From the NCBI GenBank assembly GCA_017621155.1, contig JAGATP010000012.1, positions 1-60,544 on the forward strand: a stretch of 60,544 nt of DNA, given 5' to 3'. The notes below the pieces were generated by a model. The model was not told where the DNA came from. It worked only from the letters and a program-made list of their open reading frames with translations, and did no database searches. Of this stretch, positions 35,365-44,555 are shown piece by piece. This DNA comes from Clostridia bacterium (GTDB taxonomy: Bacteria > Bacillota > Clostridia > Christensenellales > Borkfalkiaceae). The position numbers were made by a program, and so were the translations under genes. Each line of letters begins with the position of its first letter. Within the stretch, counting starts at the first letter, position 1.

Positions 35365-36680
35365 TGCTTCAATCGTTTATCAATGCGTTTTTCAGTGTTC
35401 GGGTGTTTCCCTCCCGTTTTCTCTATTCGTTTGCGTTTTATTGGAGAAGATCGAAACGGAGCTTTTGGTTTTTAAAACTACTCATTCCTCTGTTGCTTAC
35501 ACCTGCATACTATTTTGCTTGGGAGTATATTAAGCAGTTATGGGGAACCCCGTACTTTTTGTCGCTCTCCGTGTTGTTGGAGTCGTGCTATCTTGCGATT
35601 AACGTATTTTTCGGCGTATGGAGTTTTCATTGCACCGTTCACGAATCGATTTTATTTACCGTTTCGGGCTGGACGTTCGAGCGGATTTCCGGATCGGCGG
35701 CAACGGTTTTGAGCCTGATGCTTGGATTCAAGGGCGTCGTTTATCGCGATTACAGCCTTGCGTTTTTCCTGATTACGATCGCCTTTTGGTTCGTTTTCTG
35801 GATTTTGGCTTATTTTCTGTTCGGCTATTTTTACAAAGACAGCACGATCAATCTGGAAAGGAAAGGATTGATTTTGCCGATCGCCGTCATTTACCTTATC
35901 TTCGTCTGTCTGAACAGCTTCGTCATGAGCGAGTTTGCTGCCAATCTGAATGCAATCGTCTACATTAAACTGTACGATTCCGCTTGTTGTATTCTACTTC
36001 TATTCTTGATTTTTTATCTGTTTCAGACGGGACGATTCCGATTGCAGGTTGAAACGCTCGAGCAAATCGAGAAAAAACAGAGGGAACAATACGAAATCAG
36101 CAAGGATACGATCGACGCGATCAATACGAAATGCCATGATCTGAAAAAGATGCTTGATTCTTCCCTTTCCGGTGGAGAAATCATGACGAAGGAGGAAATC
36201 GAGCAACTCAAGGGCAAAATTTCCATTTATGACAGCTTTGTCGAAACGGGCGATCAGACCCTCGATTTGGTTTTAAACGAAAAGAGCCTCTATTGCGAAA
36301 AGAACGGAATTTATTTTTCCGTCAAGATCAGGACGGAGCGGTTGCGTTTTCTCAGCAAAATGGATATCTATTCCGTTTTTGGCAATATCATGGACAATGC
36401 GATTGAAGCAGTCAGGGCGATCGTACCCGAAAAAAGACACATTTTTCTCTCTGTCAAAGAAGTCGGTTCACTTCTCGTCATTCACGAGGATAACCCGTTT
36501 GATGGGACGATCGTCGAGGAGGGCGGAGTTATTCGGACGAAAAAACAGGACAAGTTCGTCCACGGTTATGGGCTTTTGAGCATTGAGCGAACGGTGAAAA
36601 AGTACGGCGGCACGATGAAGGTATCCCTTCATGACCGGGAGTTTAACCTGAATATTGTGATTCCAATTCATACGAATTGA
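35364..36680 (+). CDS. GHKL-family sensor histidine kinase 2 (AgrC-like)
   Basis: A 438-aa kinase with about six membrane segments in residues 20-220, coil REQYEISKDTIDAIN, phospho-His258 in KCHDLKKM, N box GNIMDNAIEAV and G box HGYGLLSI. The start ATG shares a base with the regulator 2 stop (TAATG). The sensor region resembles kinase 3 more than kinase 1 (for instance YRDYSLAFFL compared with YRDYSLEYFL). Ligand unknown. Confidence 0.92.
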   Translation: MLQSFINAFFSVRVFPSRFLYSFAFYWRRSKRSFWFLKLLIPLLLTPAYYFAWEYIKQLWGTPYFLSLSVLLESCYLAINVFFGVWSFHCTVHESILFTVSGWTFERISGSAATVLSLMLGFKGVVYRDYSLAFFLITIAFWFVFWILAYFLFGYFYKDSTINLERKGLILPIAVIYLIFVCLNSFVMSEFAANLNAIVYIKLYDSACCILLLFLIFYLFQTGRFRLQVETLEQIEKKQREQYEISKDTIDAINTKCHDLKKMLDSSLSGGEIMTKEEIEQLKGKISIYDSFVETGDQTLDLVLNEKSLYCEKNGIYFSVKIRTERLRFLSKMDIYSVFGNIMDNAIEAVRAIVPEKRHIFLSVKEVGSLLVIHEDNPFDGTIVEEGGVIRTKKQDKFVHGYGLLSIERTVKKYGGTMKVSLHDREFNLNIVIPIHTN

Positions 36681-36713
36681 TCCTCGAAAGGAAATTTGTT
36701 GCAGACGTCAGAG

Positions 36714-36753
36714 ATACCCTCTTTACTGAATTTACGGTAAGGAGGGTATTTTT
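36714..36753 (+). terminator. Terminator after kinase 2
   Basis: ATACCCTCTTTAC (36714-36726) pairs with GTAAGGAGGGTAT (36737-36749) and is followed by four T. The T run touches the first half-site of the next promoter. Confidence 0.8.
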
Positions 36754-36821
36754 CTATTCGTGAAGTAGAGACCGCGATTCGGGTAAATGGGATTGTAAAA
36801 CGCATTTGGGTGTGTTATCAT
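36753..36821 (+). promoter_or_regulatory. GH3-3 promoter with 21-bp-period direct repeat
   Basis: Half-sites TCTATTCGTG (36753-36762) and GCGATTCGGG (36774-36783), 21 bp apart. The -35 TTGTAA (36793-36798) and -10 TATCAT (36816-36821) have a 17-bp spacer. Confidence 0.7.
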
Positions 36822-36850
36822 GCGGTTATCTTTAAAATCAGGAGGATACC

Positions 36851-39800
36851 ATGAAGAAAAAGCAAAAGATTTCACTTGCGATTCGTTCTGCTGTCGGCGT
36901 CGCTCTGCTCGGCGCTTTGGCTGTCGGAAACGGATTCGCTTTCTCCTTCGACCAGATTCTTGCGGATTATTTCGGCAGGATCGGGGAAGGGACGTCCGGT
37001 TCGGGGGTCGGGCATTACGTGTCCGACTATGCGACGAAGGAAGAATGCCTCGCCGCATTTGAAAACTTAAACAAGCAAGTCGTCGCGGAGGGGAGCGTTT
37101 TGCTCAAAAACGACAAGGGCGCGTTGCCCCTTAAGAAGGATTCCAATATTTCCATTTTCGGGATGAGCTCCTTCCTTTGGATGACGCTCGACCGTATTCC
37201 CGGCGCAAAGAGCACGGACTTTATGAATTCCTTTGAGGATCACGGGCTTCATATCAACGCGGAAATTCGCAAGCTCTATAAAAAATCCACACATACGAAT
37301 TACGGACAGGGTGATCCGAAAGGCTCGGGCGACGGCGCGGGCGATTGGAAAATCGACGAAATGCCGCAAAGCGAGTACACCGACGCGGTCAAGAAATCCT
37401 ATGCCTCTTATTCCGACGCGGCGATCGTCGTGCTCAGCCGAGGAAGCGGCGAGGGCGCCGATCTTCCCAGAAGCATGGACAGATTCGGGGGCGAAGCGGA
37501 CAAGCACTATCTGCAATTGACCAAGGAAGAGGAGGATCTTTTTCAGGCAATCAACGATGCGGGATGCTTTAAGAAGATTATCGTCGTCCTGCATTCTGCC
37601 GGCGCGATGCAGATGGATTTCGTCGAGAAATACAACGTGGACGCCGTGCTTTGGACTGCCGGCACGGGCGTCGGCGGCATGGAATCTGTCCCTGCCATCA
37701 TTGCAGGGGAGATCAACCCTTCCGGAAAGACGGTGGATACGTATTGCTACGACAATTATTCCTCTCCCGCCATGCAGAATTTCGGCGATTTCCGCTTTGC
37801 GAATGCGGACGGCTCTAACAGCGGCTTTTCTTACGTCAACTGCGCCGAGGGCATTTACGTCGGCTATCGTTATTATGAAACGAGATACGAGGATACCGTC
37901 TTAAAGCGTGCAAACGTCGGCTCTTACAATTATGACAAGACGGTGTTTGCGCCGTTCGGCTACGGACTTTCCTATACGACCTTCGACTATTCGGATTACA
38001 AGTGCGAGTACGACTCCTCCAAGGATTCCTACGACGTTTCCGTTAAAGTGACGAACACGGGATCGGTAGCGGGCAAAGAAGTGGTGGAAATCTATTCGCA
38101 GTCCGAATACACCGACTACGACGTGCAAAATAAGGTCGAAAAATCTGCCGTCAATCTCTGCGGCTTCGCCAAGACGAAGGAGTTGAAAAAGGGCGAAAGT
38201 CAGACGCTGACCGTCGAAGTTCCCCGCTACAACCTTGCCACTTACGATTCCTTCGGCTACGGTACGTTCATTCTGGACGGGGGAGATTACTATCTGACTG
38301 CCGCAAGCGACGCGCATACCGCCGCGAATAACATTCTCGCCGCAAAGGGCGAAAGTGTGGAGGGAGACAAGTCTCTCGTTCAGAAATTCACCTACGAAAC
38401 GGATGCGAGCATTTATTCGACGAGCAACGGCTTCAAAGTCGAAAATCAATTCGATCAGGCAAGGCTTGCGGACGCCGTCTATCTTTCGAGAAGCGATTGG
38501 AAGAAGATGGATGAGAAGGGCGTCAATTGGTTCGGCATTGAACGGGGCGGATTGACGTATGCAACGGCGGTCAAGTCGGGCATTTCCAACACGACGAATG
38601 CGGCAAAAGAGGTCGCAACCTATCCGCTTTCCGCGGAGATGAAGGAGCGCCTCACTGCAACGGGTTGGTCGGCGTCGGGCAATCCCAATGCGATTGACTC
38701 TTACCCCGCAATCACCACGCAGGCGCAAAACGGACTCGTCCTCGCCGATCTCGTCGGCGTCGATTACGAGGACGAAAAATGGGATTTGCTCTTGGACGAG
38801 CTCAGTGTCGAGTCCATGCACAATCAGTACAAGATGGGTGCTTATTCTACGGTTGCCATTCCGGAAATCAATAAGCCGATCACGCATGAGTACGACGGCC
38901 CGGAAGGCGTGCATATCGTTTACGGCACTGCGCAAATTATGATCGGGACGACGTGGAACGACGAGCTTGCGGAACAATACGGCAGCATTAACGGTTCTTA
39001 CGCCGTTTTGACGGGTGCGAACGGTTGGTATGCGCCCGGCGTCGATCTGCACAGAACGCCTTTCTCGGGCAGAAATTACGAATACTTCTCCGAAGACGGT
39101 TATTTCACGGGCAGAATGGCGAGCAGGATCACTGCAGGCGCAAAGGAAAAAGGCTTGAACGTCGTGATGAAGCATTGCGTCCTGAACGATCAGGAGAGCA
39201 ACCGCGATTCCAACGGCTGCGTCGCGACTTTTGCGACCGAGCAGGCGATTCGCGAAATCAATTTAAAGGCGTTTGAAATTCCCATCAAGGAAGTCGGAGC
39301 GCTCGGTGTCATGTCCGCCATGAATCGAATCGGTACGATTCGCGCCCGTTCCAACTACAATCTCAACGTGAACGTGTTGAGAAACGAATGGAATTTTAAG
39401 GGAATGCTGATTACCGATTACAATCTCGTAAATCCCGAAGAATCGATGGCCTGCGTTGCGGGCGGCTGCGATACCCAGCTTTACGGACAGGGAAATCCCG
39501 TTGCCGATTACTCCTCGACGGGGATTCAATATATGCTCAGGCAGTCCGCGAAGCACATCCTGTACATGACCGCAAACTCCATTGCAATGAACGGATTCTC
39601 GAGCGATACCGTCTATCACGCAGGCGTTCCCGTATACGTCCTTCTATTGGTCGGCGTTGACGTTCTCATTACCGCAATGATCGTGCTTGCGATTTTGCTT
39701 CAGATTCAGGGCTATCGGCTTGAAAACGACGGCGTGACGGATGAAAAGGCGCTCAAGCGCCACAAGACGCTTACCATCGTTTATTGGTCTGTTGCGGGCA

Positions 39801-39877
39801 CTCTGTTCGTCGCAACCCTCGTGGTGTTCTTCGTCTGGGCATTGCCTCTCCTCGAACAGGCGTTTGAAATTTCGTGA
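36851..39877 (+). CDS. Membrane-anchored GH3-family glycoside hydrolase 3, swapped domain order
   Basis: At 1008 aa the longest of the five. A membrane segment (residues about 10-30) precedes the GH3 C-domain (AEGSVLLKNDKGALPL), fibronectin-like domain and TIM barrel with HEYDGPEG, HRTPFSGRNYEYFSED, KHCVLNDQE and nucleophile Asp856 in LITDYNL. The C-terminus has two membrane segments (VYVLLLVGVDVLITAMIVLAI and IVYWSVAGTLFVATLVVFFVW) instead of one, and no separate small membrane protein follows. AGGAGG lies before the ATG. The ID of its substrate is open. Confidence 0.9.
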   Translation: MKKKQKISLAIRSAVGVALLGALAVGNGFAFSFDQILADYFGRIGEGTSGSGVGHYVSDYATKEECLAAFENLNKQVVAEGSVLLKNDKGALPLKKDSNISIFGMSSFLWMTLDRIPGAKSTDFMNSFEDHGLHINAEIRKLYKKSTHTNYGQGDPKGSGDGAGDWKIDEMPQSEYTDAVKKSYASYSDAAIVVLSRGSGEGADLPRSMDRFGGEADKHYLQLTKEEEDLFQAINDAGCFKKIIVVLHSAGAMQMDFVEKYNVDAVLWTAGTGVGGMESVPAIIAGEINPSGKTVDTYCYDNYSSPAMQNFGDFRFANADGSNSGFSYVNCAEGIYVGYRYYETRYEDTVLKRANVGSYNYDKTVFAPFGYGLSYTTFDYSDYKCEYDSSKDSYDVSVKVTNTGSVAGKEVVEIYSQSEYTDYDVQNKVEKSAVNLCGFAKTKELKKGESQTLTVEVPRYNLATYDSFGYGTFILDGGDYYLTAASDAHTAANNILAAKGESVEGDKSLVQKFTYETDASIYSTSNGFKVENQFDQARLADAVYLSRSDWKKMDEKGVNWFGIERGGLTYATAVKSGISNTTNAAKEVATYPLSAEMKERLTATGWSASGNPNAIDSYPAITTQAQNGLVLADLVGVDYEDEKWDLLLDELSVESMHNQYKMGAYSTVAIPEINKPITHEYDGPEGVHIVYGTAQIMIGTTWNDELAEQYGSINGSYAVLTGANGWYAPGVDLHRTPFSGRNYEYFSEDGYFTGRMASRITAGAKEKGLNVVMKHCVLNDQESNRDSNGCVATFATEQAIREINLKAFEIPIKEVGALGVMSAMNRIGTIRARSNYNLNVNVLRNEWNFKGMLITDYNLVNPEESMACVAGGCDTQLYGQGNPVADYSSTGIQYMLRQSAKHILYMTANSIAMNGFSSDTVYHAGVPVYVLLLVGVDVLITAMIVLAILLQIQGYRLENDGVTDEKALKRHKTLTIVYWSVAGTLFVATLVVFFVWALPLLEQAFEIS

Positions 39878-39880
39878 CTT

Positions 39881-39948
39881 GCGATTCGCGAAGCCGAAAC
39901 GGCTGTTTGAGAGAAACTGTTGAAACCCGTTTAGGATTGTGATACAAT
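39881..39948 (+). promoter_or_regulatory. Promoter with 21-bp-period direct repeat (lipoprotein 2, isomerase, GH78)
   Basis: Half-sites GCGATTCGCG (39881-39890) and GCTGTTTGAG (39902-39911), 21 bp apart. TTGAAA (39920-39925) starts 18 bp after the second; a 17-bp spacer leads to TACAAT (39943-39948). The first half-site begins 4 bases after the GH3-3 stop, and no clear terminator lies between. Confidence 0.78.
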
Positions 39949-39982
39949 CATCGTACGAAATAAATTTCATAAGGAGAAAAAT

Positions 39983-40849
39983 ATGAAGAAAACTACCAAG
40001 AAACTAGTTGCGGCGTTTGCTGCCGTTACCATGGCATGTTCTGCCCTTGCTTTCGCAGCTTGCGGCGGCGAGACGGAAAAAACCACCGAACCTCAGACGA
40101 CCGAAATTCCTCAGGCGAAAATTTCCTATCAATTTATTGGAAATTACGATGAGCTTCTCAGCTGGGGATTCGTTTACGATTTCCGCATCGATCTGACGCC
40201 CGACGGAGTTGCCACCGTTTCCATCTATCGCAACGAGGAGGATATCGCCACGATCGAGGGTACTTGGAAAGAGGCGAAGGACGAGGACGGCGAAAACGTG
40301 ATGACCATTCGCGACGGCGTTAACCCCGACGGCAAGTATGAGCTTTATCAGGAATCGGACGGATCTTATGTGTTGCACGACTACTACTTCACCTTTATGG
40401 GCGGTTATTCCAGAAAGATCGACCTTAAGGGCTCTTCCAAGATTGCTTACGAAGACGACGCGGCATGGAAAGCCGCAATTCAGGAAAGAAGAAAGGATAT
40501 GGATATCCCTCAGCCCGGCGGAAACCAAGGCGGAGATAAGACGGATGAACCGACCCAGCAGCCCGCTCCTTCCGAAGCGACCGAGCTTGCGGTCTTCAAA
40601 AAGGATTCTTCCTCCATCACCTTCCTCTCCGACGGAACGGGTAAGGCTTCCGTATTCGGCGCGATGAACAGAACGTTCAAGTGGACGAAGAACGGCGATA
40701 CGATTACCTTTACCGAAGTGAAAACGGGCGAAGGAACGGAGCAGGGAACCATCGTTTTGACGGGAACGACCATCAAAGTGACCGTCAACGGCGGCGGAAC
40801 GGATTATTCCGTTGAATTTGTCGATTGCGATCTTTCCGCTCTGAAGTAA
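39983..40849 (+). CDS. Lipoprotein 2, function unknown
   Basis: A 288-aa lipoprotein with a signal peptide and lipobox FAAC. It has two beta-rich modules separated by a Pro/Gln/Thr linker around residues 170-195. The first module carries DGVATVSIYRNEEDIATIEGTWK and the second DSSSITFLSDGTGKASVFGAMNRTFKW. Each resembles a small barrel with a xGxWK-type strand. No family recognised. AAGGAG precedes the ATG. First gene of a three-gene unit with the isomerase-like protein and GH78. Confidence 0.78.
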   Translation: MKKTTKKLVAAFAAVTMACSALAFAACGGETEKTTEPQTTEIPQAKISYQFIGNYDELLSWGFVYDFRIDLTPDGVATVSIYRNEEDIATIEGTWKEAKDEDGENVMTIRDGVNPDGKYELYQESDGSYVLHDYYFTFMGGYSRKIDLKGSSKIAYEDDAAWKAAIQERRKDMDIPQPGGNQGGDKTDEPTQQPAPSEATELAVFKKDSSSITFLSDGTGKASVFGAMNRTFKWTKNGDTITFTEVKTGEGTEQGTIVLTGTTIKVTVNGGGTDYSVEFVDCDLSALK

Positions 40850-40876
40850 GAAAAAACGAATAGACGGAGTTTTGCG

Positions 40877-41716
40877 ATGATCAAAGCAGTACAGCAGTTT
40901 CAACTCGGCACGGTGCTCAAGAATGAAAAAAGGGCGAAAGAAGTTCTTTTCAGAATGAAAGAGAGCGGCTATGACGGAATCGAACTCTGCGGCTTTATGA
41001 TTCGCAGAACTCCTTTTTTCGTTCGCCTTCTGACTTCCGCCGCAGGAATGCCGGTCGGCAACGGCGGGCTTCCCTGGAAGGAGCTCGTCGCAGAGAGCGG
41101 ACTGAAAGTCGTCTCTGTGCACGAAGATCTCGACCGCATTTTATCCAAGACGGACGACGTGGTCAGGGAGGCAAACGATTTTCAGACGAACAACGTCGTT
41201 TTGACGGGCGTCTACAATTTTAATTTTACGGACGCAGAATGTCTGTTCCCGCTCATCGATCGGCTCAACGAGGCAGGAAGAAGATTGAAGGAAAACGGAA
41301 TCAATTTTCTCTATCACAACCACAACGTCGAATTTCTGAAGGTGAACGGGGCGAGCGTCTATGACGTCATGCTCGCCTGTACAAATCCCGAGCTCGTCTC
41401 CTTCGAATTTGATTCCTATTGGGCGACGGAAGCGGGTTGCGACGCGCTCGCTCTGATGAAAAAGCTCGGTTCGAGAATGAAACTGTGGCACATCAACGAT
41501 CGGGGCAGCAAGCTCAAGAAAAAGGCAATTACGCCCATTATCCAAAGCGACAGCATGGAACTCGGAACGGGCAATCTGAATTTGATTCCGATGGTCGAAC
41601 AAGCCAAGGCGCAGGGCATCGAAGCGGTTATTTTGGAAAGTTACCGAAATTGGATTGACGGCTCTCCCGTCAAGAGCTTTGAAGTCAGCGCTCGGTTTTT
41701 GAACGAAAAATTATAG
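40877..41716 (+). CDS. Sugar phosphate isomerase/epimerase-like TIM barrel protein
   Basis: A 279-aa cytoplasmic protein of the xylose-isomerase-like (AP endonuclease 2) superfamily. Metal-site segments include GYDGIELCGF, FLYHNHNVEF, EFDSYWATEAGCD, HINDRG and VILESY. The family covers keto-sugar epimerases, inosose dehydratases and 3-keto-glycoside lyases, so the exact reaction is not assigned. It lies 27 bases after lipoprotein 2 and 9 bases before GH78, suggesting that it processes a sugar released at the surface, although no importer is encoded here. Confidence 0.82.
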   Translation: MIKAVQQFQLGTVLKNEKRAKEVLFRMKESGYDGIELCGFMIRRTPFFVRLLTSAAGMPVGNGGLPWKELVAESGLKVVSVHEDLDRILSKTDDVVREANDFQTNNVVLTGVYNFNFTDAECLFPLIDRLNEAGRRLKENGINFLYHNHNVEFLKVNGASVYDVMLACTNPELVSFEFDSYWATEAGCDALALMKKLGSRMKLWHINDRGSKLKKKAITPIIQSDSMELGTGNLNLIPMVEQAKAQGIEAVILESYRNWIDGSPVKSFEVSARFLNEKL

Positions 41717-41725
41717 GGAAACAAG

Positions 41726-44173
41726 ATGAAAAGCATGAAAAAATTACTCATCAACTTACTCGCAGCGGCAATGCTCCTCTCGACGGTGTCGTTTACGCTT
41801 GCCGCCTGCAACGGAGAAGGGGGAACGACCACCGAGCCCCCGACGACGCCGCCCGTAACGACTGCTCCCGCAGAGGAAGAGGAACTTCCCACCACCTATG
41901 CGGATAAGAGCAAACTCGTTCACGTCAAGTCCCTCGACGCATGGAAAAAGACGGATTGGACGGCAAAATGGATTTGGTCGGGCTCTTCGCAGAAGAACTC
42001 CTACGTCGCCTTCCGAAAGACCTTTACCCTCGACGGTAAGCCTTCCAAGGCAGTGGCAAGCATTGCCGCGGAGAACAAGTACTATCTTTGGGTGAACGGC
42101 ACCCTCGTCGTCTACGACGGCGAATACAAGCGCGGGCCGACCATGGTCGATACGTACTATGAAGAGATCGATCTCGCCGATTATCTCGTCAAGGGCGAAA
42201 ATACCATCGTTGCGCTCGTGAACTACTTCGGCAGAAGCGGAACGTCGTCCGCAAACGCGGGCGAGGCGGGTTTCCTGTTTGAAATGGATTGCGGCGGAAA
42301 GAAGATCGTCTCCGACAAGACCTTCAAGGCACAGCGCCTGACCGCCTATAAGAACGACCGGCTCTTGAAGGACGACTATCCCGACTATCCGCAGTACGAA
42401 GCGCTTGCCGAGTGGAACTGCTATTACGACGCACGGGACAGCGTAGGGGACTTCACCTCTCCTTCCTACGACGATTCCTCCTGGAAGAACGCAAGCGTCG
42501 TGGCAAACGTCGGAACAGAACCCTTCAACGACACCTATCTTTGCGTTTCTCCCATGTTCGCCTTCGACAAGGAGTATACCGATCTTACGGACGCTTCGAA
42601 GTATCTGAATCAGAAATTCACCGAAAAGACGACGATTGACATCGATATGGGAACGAACGTGCAGTTCTCTCCCTATTTCGAACTGAACGCCGAGAGCGAA
42701 GGACTTCGCATCACCTATTATACCGATACGTATATAACGTCCAATCTCGGTTCGTTCAAGGACGATTACGTGACGAAGAAGGGCGTGCAGTCCTATGAAA
42801 GCTATCCTTGGCGTACGGGAAAACACCTCATCATCGAAGTGCCCGCAGGCGTTACCTTTACCAAGATCGCCGTTCGGAGAAACGGGTTTGACACCGAGCA
42901 GACCGGCTCTTTCACCTCGTCGAACGAGACCTTAAACACCCTTTGGCAGAGGGCGGCAAATACCGTCAAGATCTGCATGAGGGATACTTATATGGATTGT
43001 CCCGAACGAGAGCGTTCCCCTTGGGCAGGCGACGTCGCCAATATGGTTGCCGAAACGCTGTATTCGTTCGACGAAAACGCGACCCTTCTCATCAAGAAGA
43101 CCATCCTTTCTGTGATTGGTTGGGTACAGGACGGAACGAATACTTCGGTAGACAACGTAATCCCGCTCCGCGTTCCCTGCATGAAAGTCACCGAATGGGC
43201 GGCGCAGGATCTTGCCTTCTTCCACTCCGTGTTTGAATACTATCTCTATACGGGAGATGCGGAGACCGTCAAGCTTTTCTACCCCGTTGCCAAGAACTAC
43301 TTGAAGCTCTGGAGCATGGAGGAAAACGGACTCGTCAAGTACCGTGCAAGCGATTCCACCTGGGCTGACTGGGGCGTCGGATTTGTCGATGAAAAGCTCA
43401 TTCAACAGTGTCAGTATTATATGGCGCTGAGCGACGCGCTCGTCTGGGCAAAGGACTTCGGCGAAACGGCAGACATCGAGTTTTACCAAACGAGAATGGA
43501 TTCCATGAAGAAGGCGTTCCGTTCCACCTATCTCAAAGAGGGCGGCTTCACTTCCGGCACGGAATACGACGATCGCGCCAACGCGATGGCAGTTCTTTCC
43601 GGCCTTGCCGATAAGGAAGATTATCCCATCGTCCTGAACGTCCTTCAAAACGTGAAAAACTGCTCCGTCTACATGGAGCGCCACGTGGAAGAAGCGCTCT
43701 GCATCATGGGCGCGTTCGATACGGCAACGAGCAGAACGGAAGAGCGCTACGCCACCATGCTCGCGAGCGAATACGACACCCTTTGGGAACGCTTTGACAT
43801 TTTCGAAGATTATTCGGATGGATCGCCCAATCACGGTTGGGCAGGCGGGCCTTTGGTGATGCTCAGCAAGTATTACGCAGGCGTTCGTCCCACTTCGGCA
43901 GGCTATGCTACTTACGAAATTACGCCTTCCGACGCGCTTGACTCCTTCCAATGCACCGTTCCTACTCCCAAGGGAGAAATCACCGTCTCCTTTGAGCAAA
44001 AGGACGGCGGAAAGACAATCGTCGTTTCCGCCATCGAAGGGGAAGGAACCGTCCGCATTCCCGTTTCCTTCGGAGAAGTCTCCGCTTCGGAAAATGCAAC
44101 CTTCTTAAAAGAGGAGGACGGGTTCAGATTCTATCGCGTCGGCAGCGGCACGTATACCTTTACGATTTCCTGA
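41726..44173 (+). CDS. Lipoprotein GH78-family alpha-L-rhamnosidase-like enzyme
   Basis: An 815-aa surface lipoprotein (signal peptide, lipobox LAAC, then a Thr/Pro-rich stretch). N-terminal beta-sandwich domains with WTAKWIW and KYYLWVNGTLV precede the alpha/alpha barrel. Barrel signatures of GH78 are MDCPERERSPWAGDV (residues about 432-446, with the acidic catalytic candidates), WADWG, and TLWERFDIFEDYSDGSPNHGWAG; a C-terminal beta-sandwich ends the protein. Expected to release terminal alpha-L-rhamnose from glycans or plant glycosides; substrate not determined. A terminator and a long palindromic repeat follow. Confidence 0.88.
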   Translation: MKSMKKLLINLLAAAMLLSTVSFTLAACNGEGGTTTEPPTTPPVTTAPAEEEELPTTYADKSKLVHVKSLDAWKKTDWTAKWIWSGSSQKNSYVAFRKTFTLDGKPSKAVASIAAENKYYLWVNGTLVVYDGEYKRGPTMVDTYYEEIDLADYLVKGENTIVALVNYFGRSGTSSANAGEAGFLFEMDCGGKKIVSDKTFKAQRLTAYKNDRLLKDDYPDYPQYEALAEWNCYYDARDSVGDFTSPSYDDSSWKNASVVANVGTEPFNDTYLCVSPMFAFDKEYTDLTDASKYLNQKFTEKTTIDIDMGTNVQFSPYFELNAESEGLRITYYTDTYITSNLGSFKDDYVTKKGVQSYESYPWRTGKHLIIEVPAGVTFTKIAVRRNGFDTEQTGSFTSSNETLNTLWQRAANTVKICMRDTYMDCPERERSPWAGDVANMVAETLYSFDENATLLIKKTILSVIGWVQDGTNTSVDNVIPLRVPCMKVTEWAAQDLAFFHSVFEYYLYTGDAETVKLFYPVAKNYLKLWSMEENGLVKYRASDSTWADWGVGFVDEKLIQQCQYYMALSDALVWAKDFGETADIEFYQTRMDSMKKAFRSTYLKEGGFTSGTEYDDRANAMAVLSGLADKEDYPIVLNVLQNVKNCSVYMERHVEEALCIMGAFDTATSRTEERYATMLASEYDTLWERFDIFEDYSDGSPNHGWAGGPLVMLSKYYAGVRPTSAGYATYEITPSDALDSFQCTVPTPKGEITVSFEQKDGGKTIVVSAIEGEGTVRIPVSFGEVSASENATFLKEEDGFRFYRVGSGTYTFTIS

Positions 44174-44176
44174 ATA

Positions 44177-44375
44177 TTGAGCGTGTTTCCACGAACGCTC
44201 AACGCGCATCTTTCGGCATATTTTCCGCAGGACTTTGTTACTCGTCGGTTAAATACGGCTTAGGCGAGCTGTTCTAATTTAGAACAGCTCGCCTAAAATT
44301 CGCCCTCCTCGCGCCTTATCCTGCGAAAAATCTGCTCAAAATCTGCACATTTCGGATTGTGGCAACACGCTTTAG
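44177..44375. repeat. 199-bp palindromic MITE-like element
   Basis: The whole element is an imperfect inverted repeat with arms of about 98 bp. The ends are TTGAGCGTGTTTCCACGA at the left and, on the opposite strand, CTAAAGCGTGTTGCCACAA at the right. The centre is a perfect 16-bp arm pair (44260-44275 and 44281-44296, loop AATTT). Matching inner segments are GCATATTTTCCGCAGGA and GCAGATTTTTCGCAGGA. No coding capacity. It shares its left part and its ends with the 61-bp repeat at 4018-4078. Confidence 0.7.
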
Positions 44376-44380
44376 TAACA

Positions 44381-44419
44381 AATCGGGCTTTTGCGCTTTG
44401 TCGCAAAGGCTCGATTTTT
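44381..44419 (+). terminator. Terminator after GH78 unit
   Basis: A 15-bp stem with two wobbles (44381-44395 with 44402-44416), loop CTTTGT, followed by a T run. It sits directly after the palindromic element and before the promoter of regulator 3. Confidence 0.8.
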
Positions 44420-44432
44420 GTCTCGCTAAATT

Positions 44433-44501
44433 GCTATTCACGAAATAGAAAGCGCGATTCGCGATAAGAAATTGACTTTATTCCGCAAGTTATGTTATAG
44501 T
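44433..44501 (+). promoter_or_regulatory. Regulator 3 promoter with 21-bp-period direct repeat
   Basis: Half-sites GCTATTCACG (44433-44442) and GCGATTCGCG (44454-44463). TTGACT (44472-44477) starts exactly 18 bp after the second; -10 is TATAGT (44496-44501), 18-bp spacer. This predicts that two-component system 3 is itself a member of the LytTR regulon, possibly self-activating. Confidence 0.75.
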
Positions 44502-44555
44502 AAGGCAGTATTCAATCGTGGGTTGCAAAAAAATGAAGAGGTATGGAGGGGAACG

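Noticed and set aside
39891..39905. Terminator between GH3-3 and lipoprotein 2
   Set aside because: AGCCG-AAA-CGGCT is a small hairpin with no T run, and it lies in the spacer of the direct repeat.
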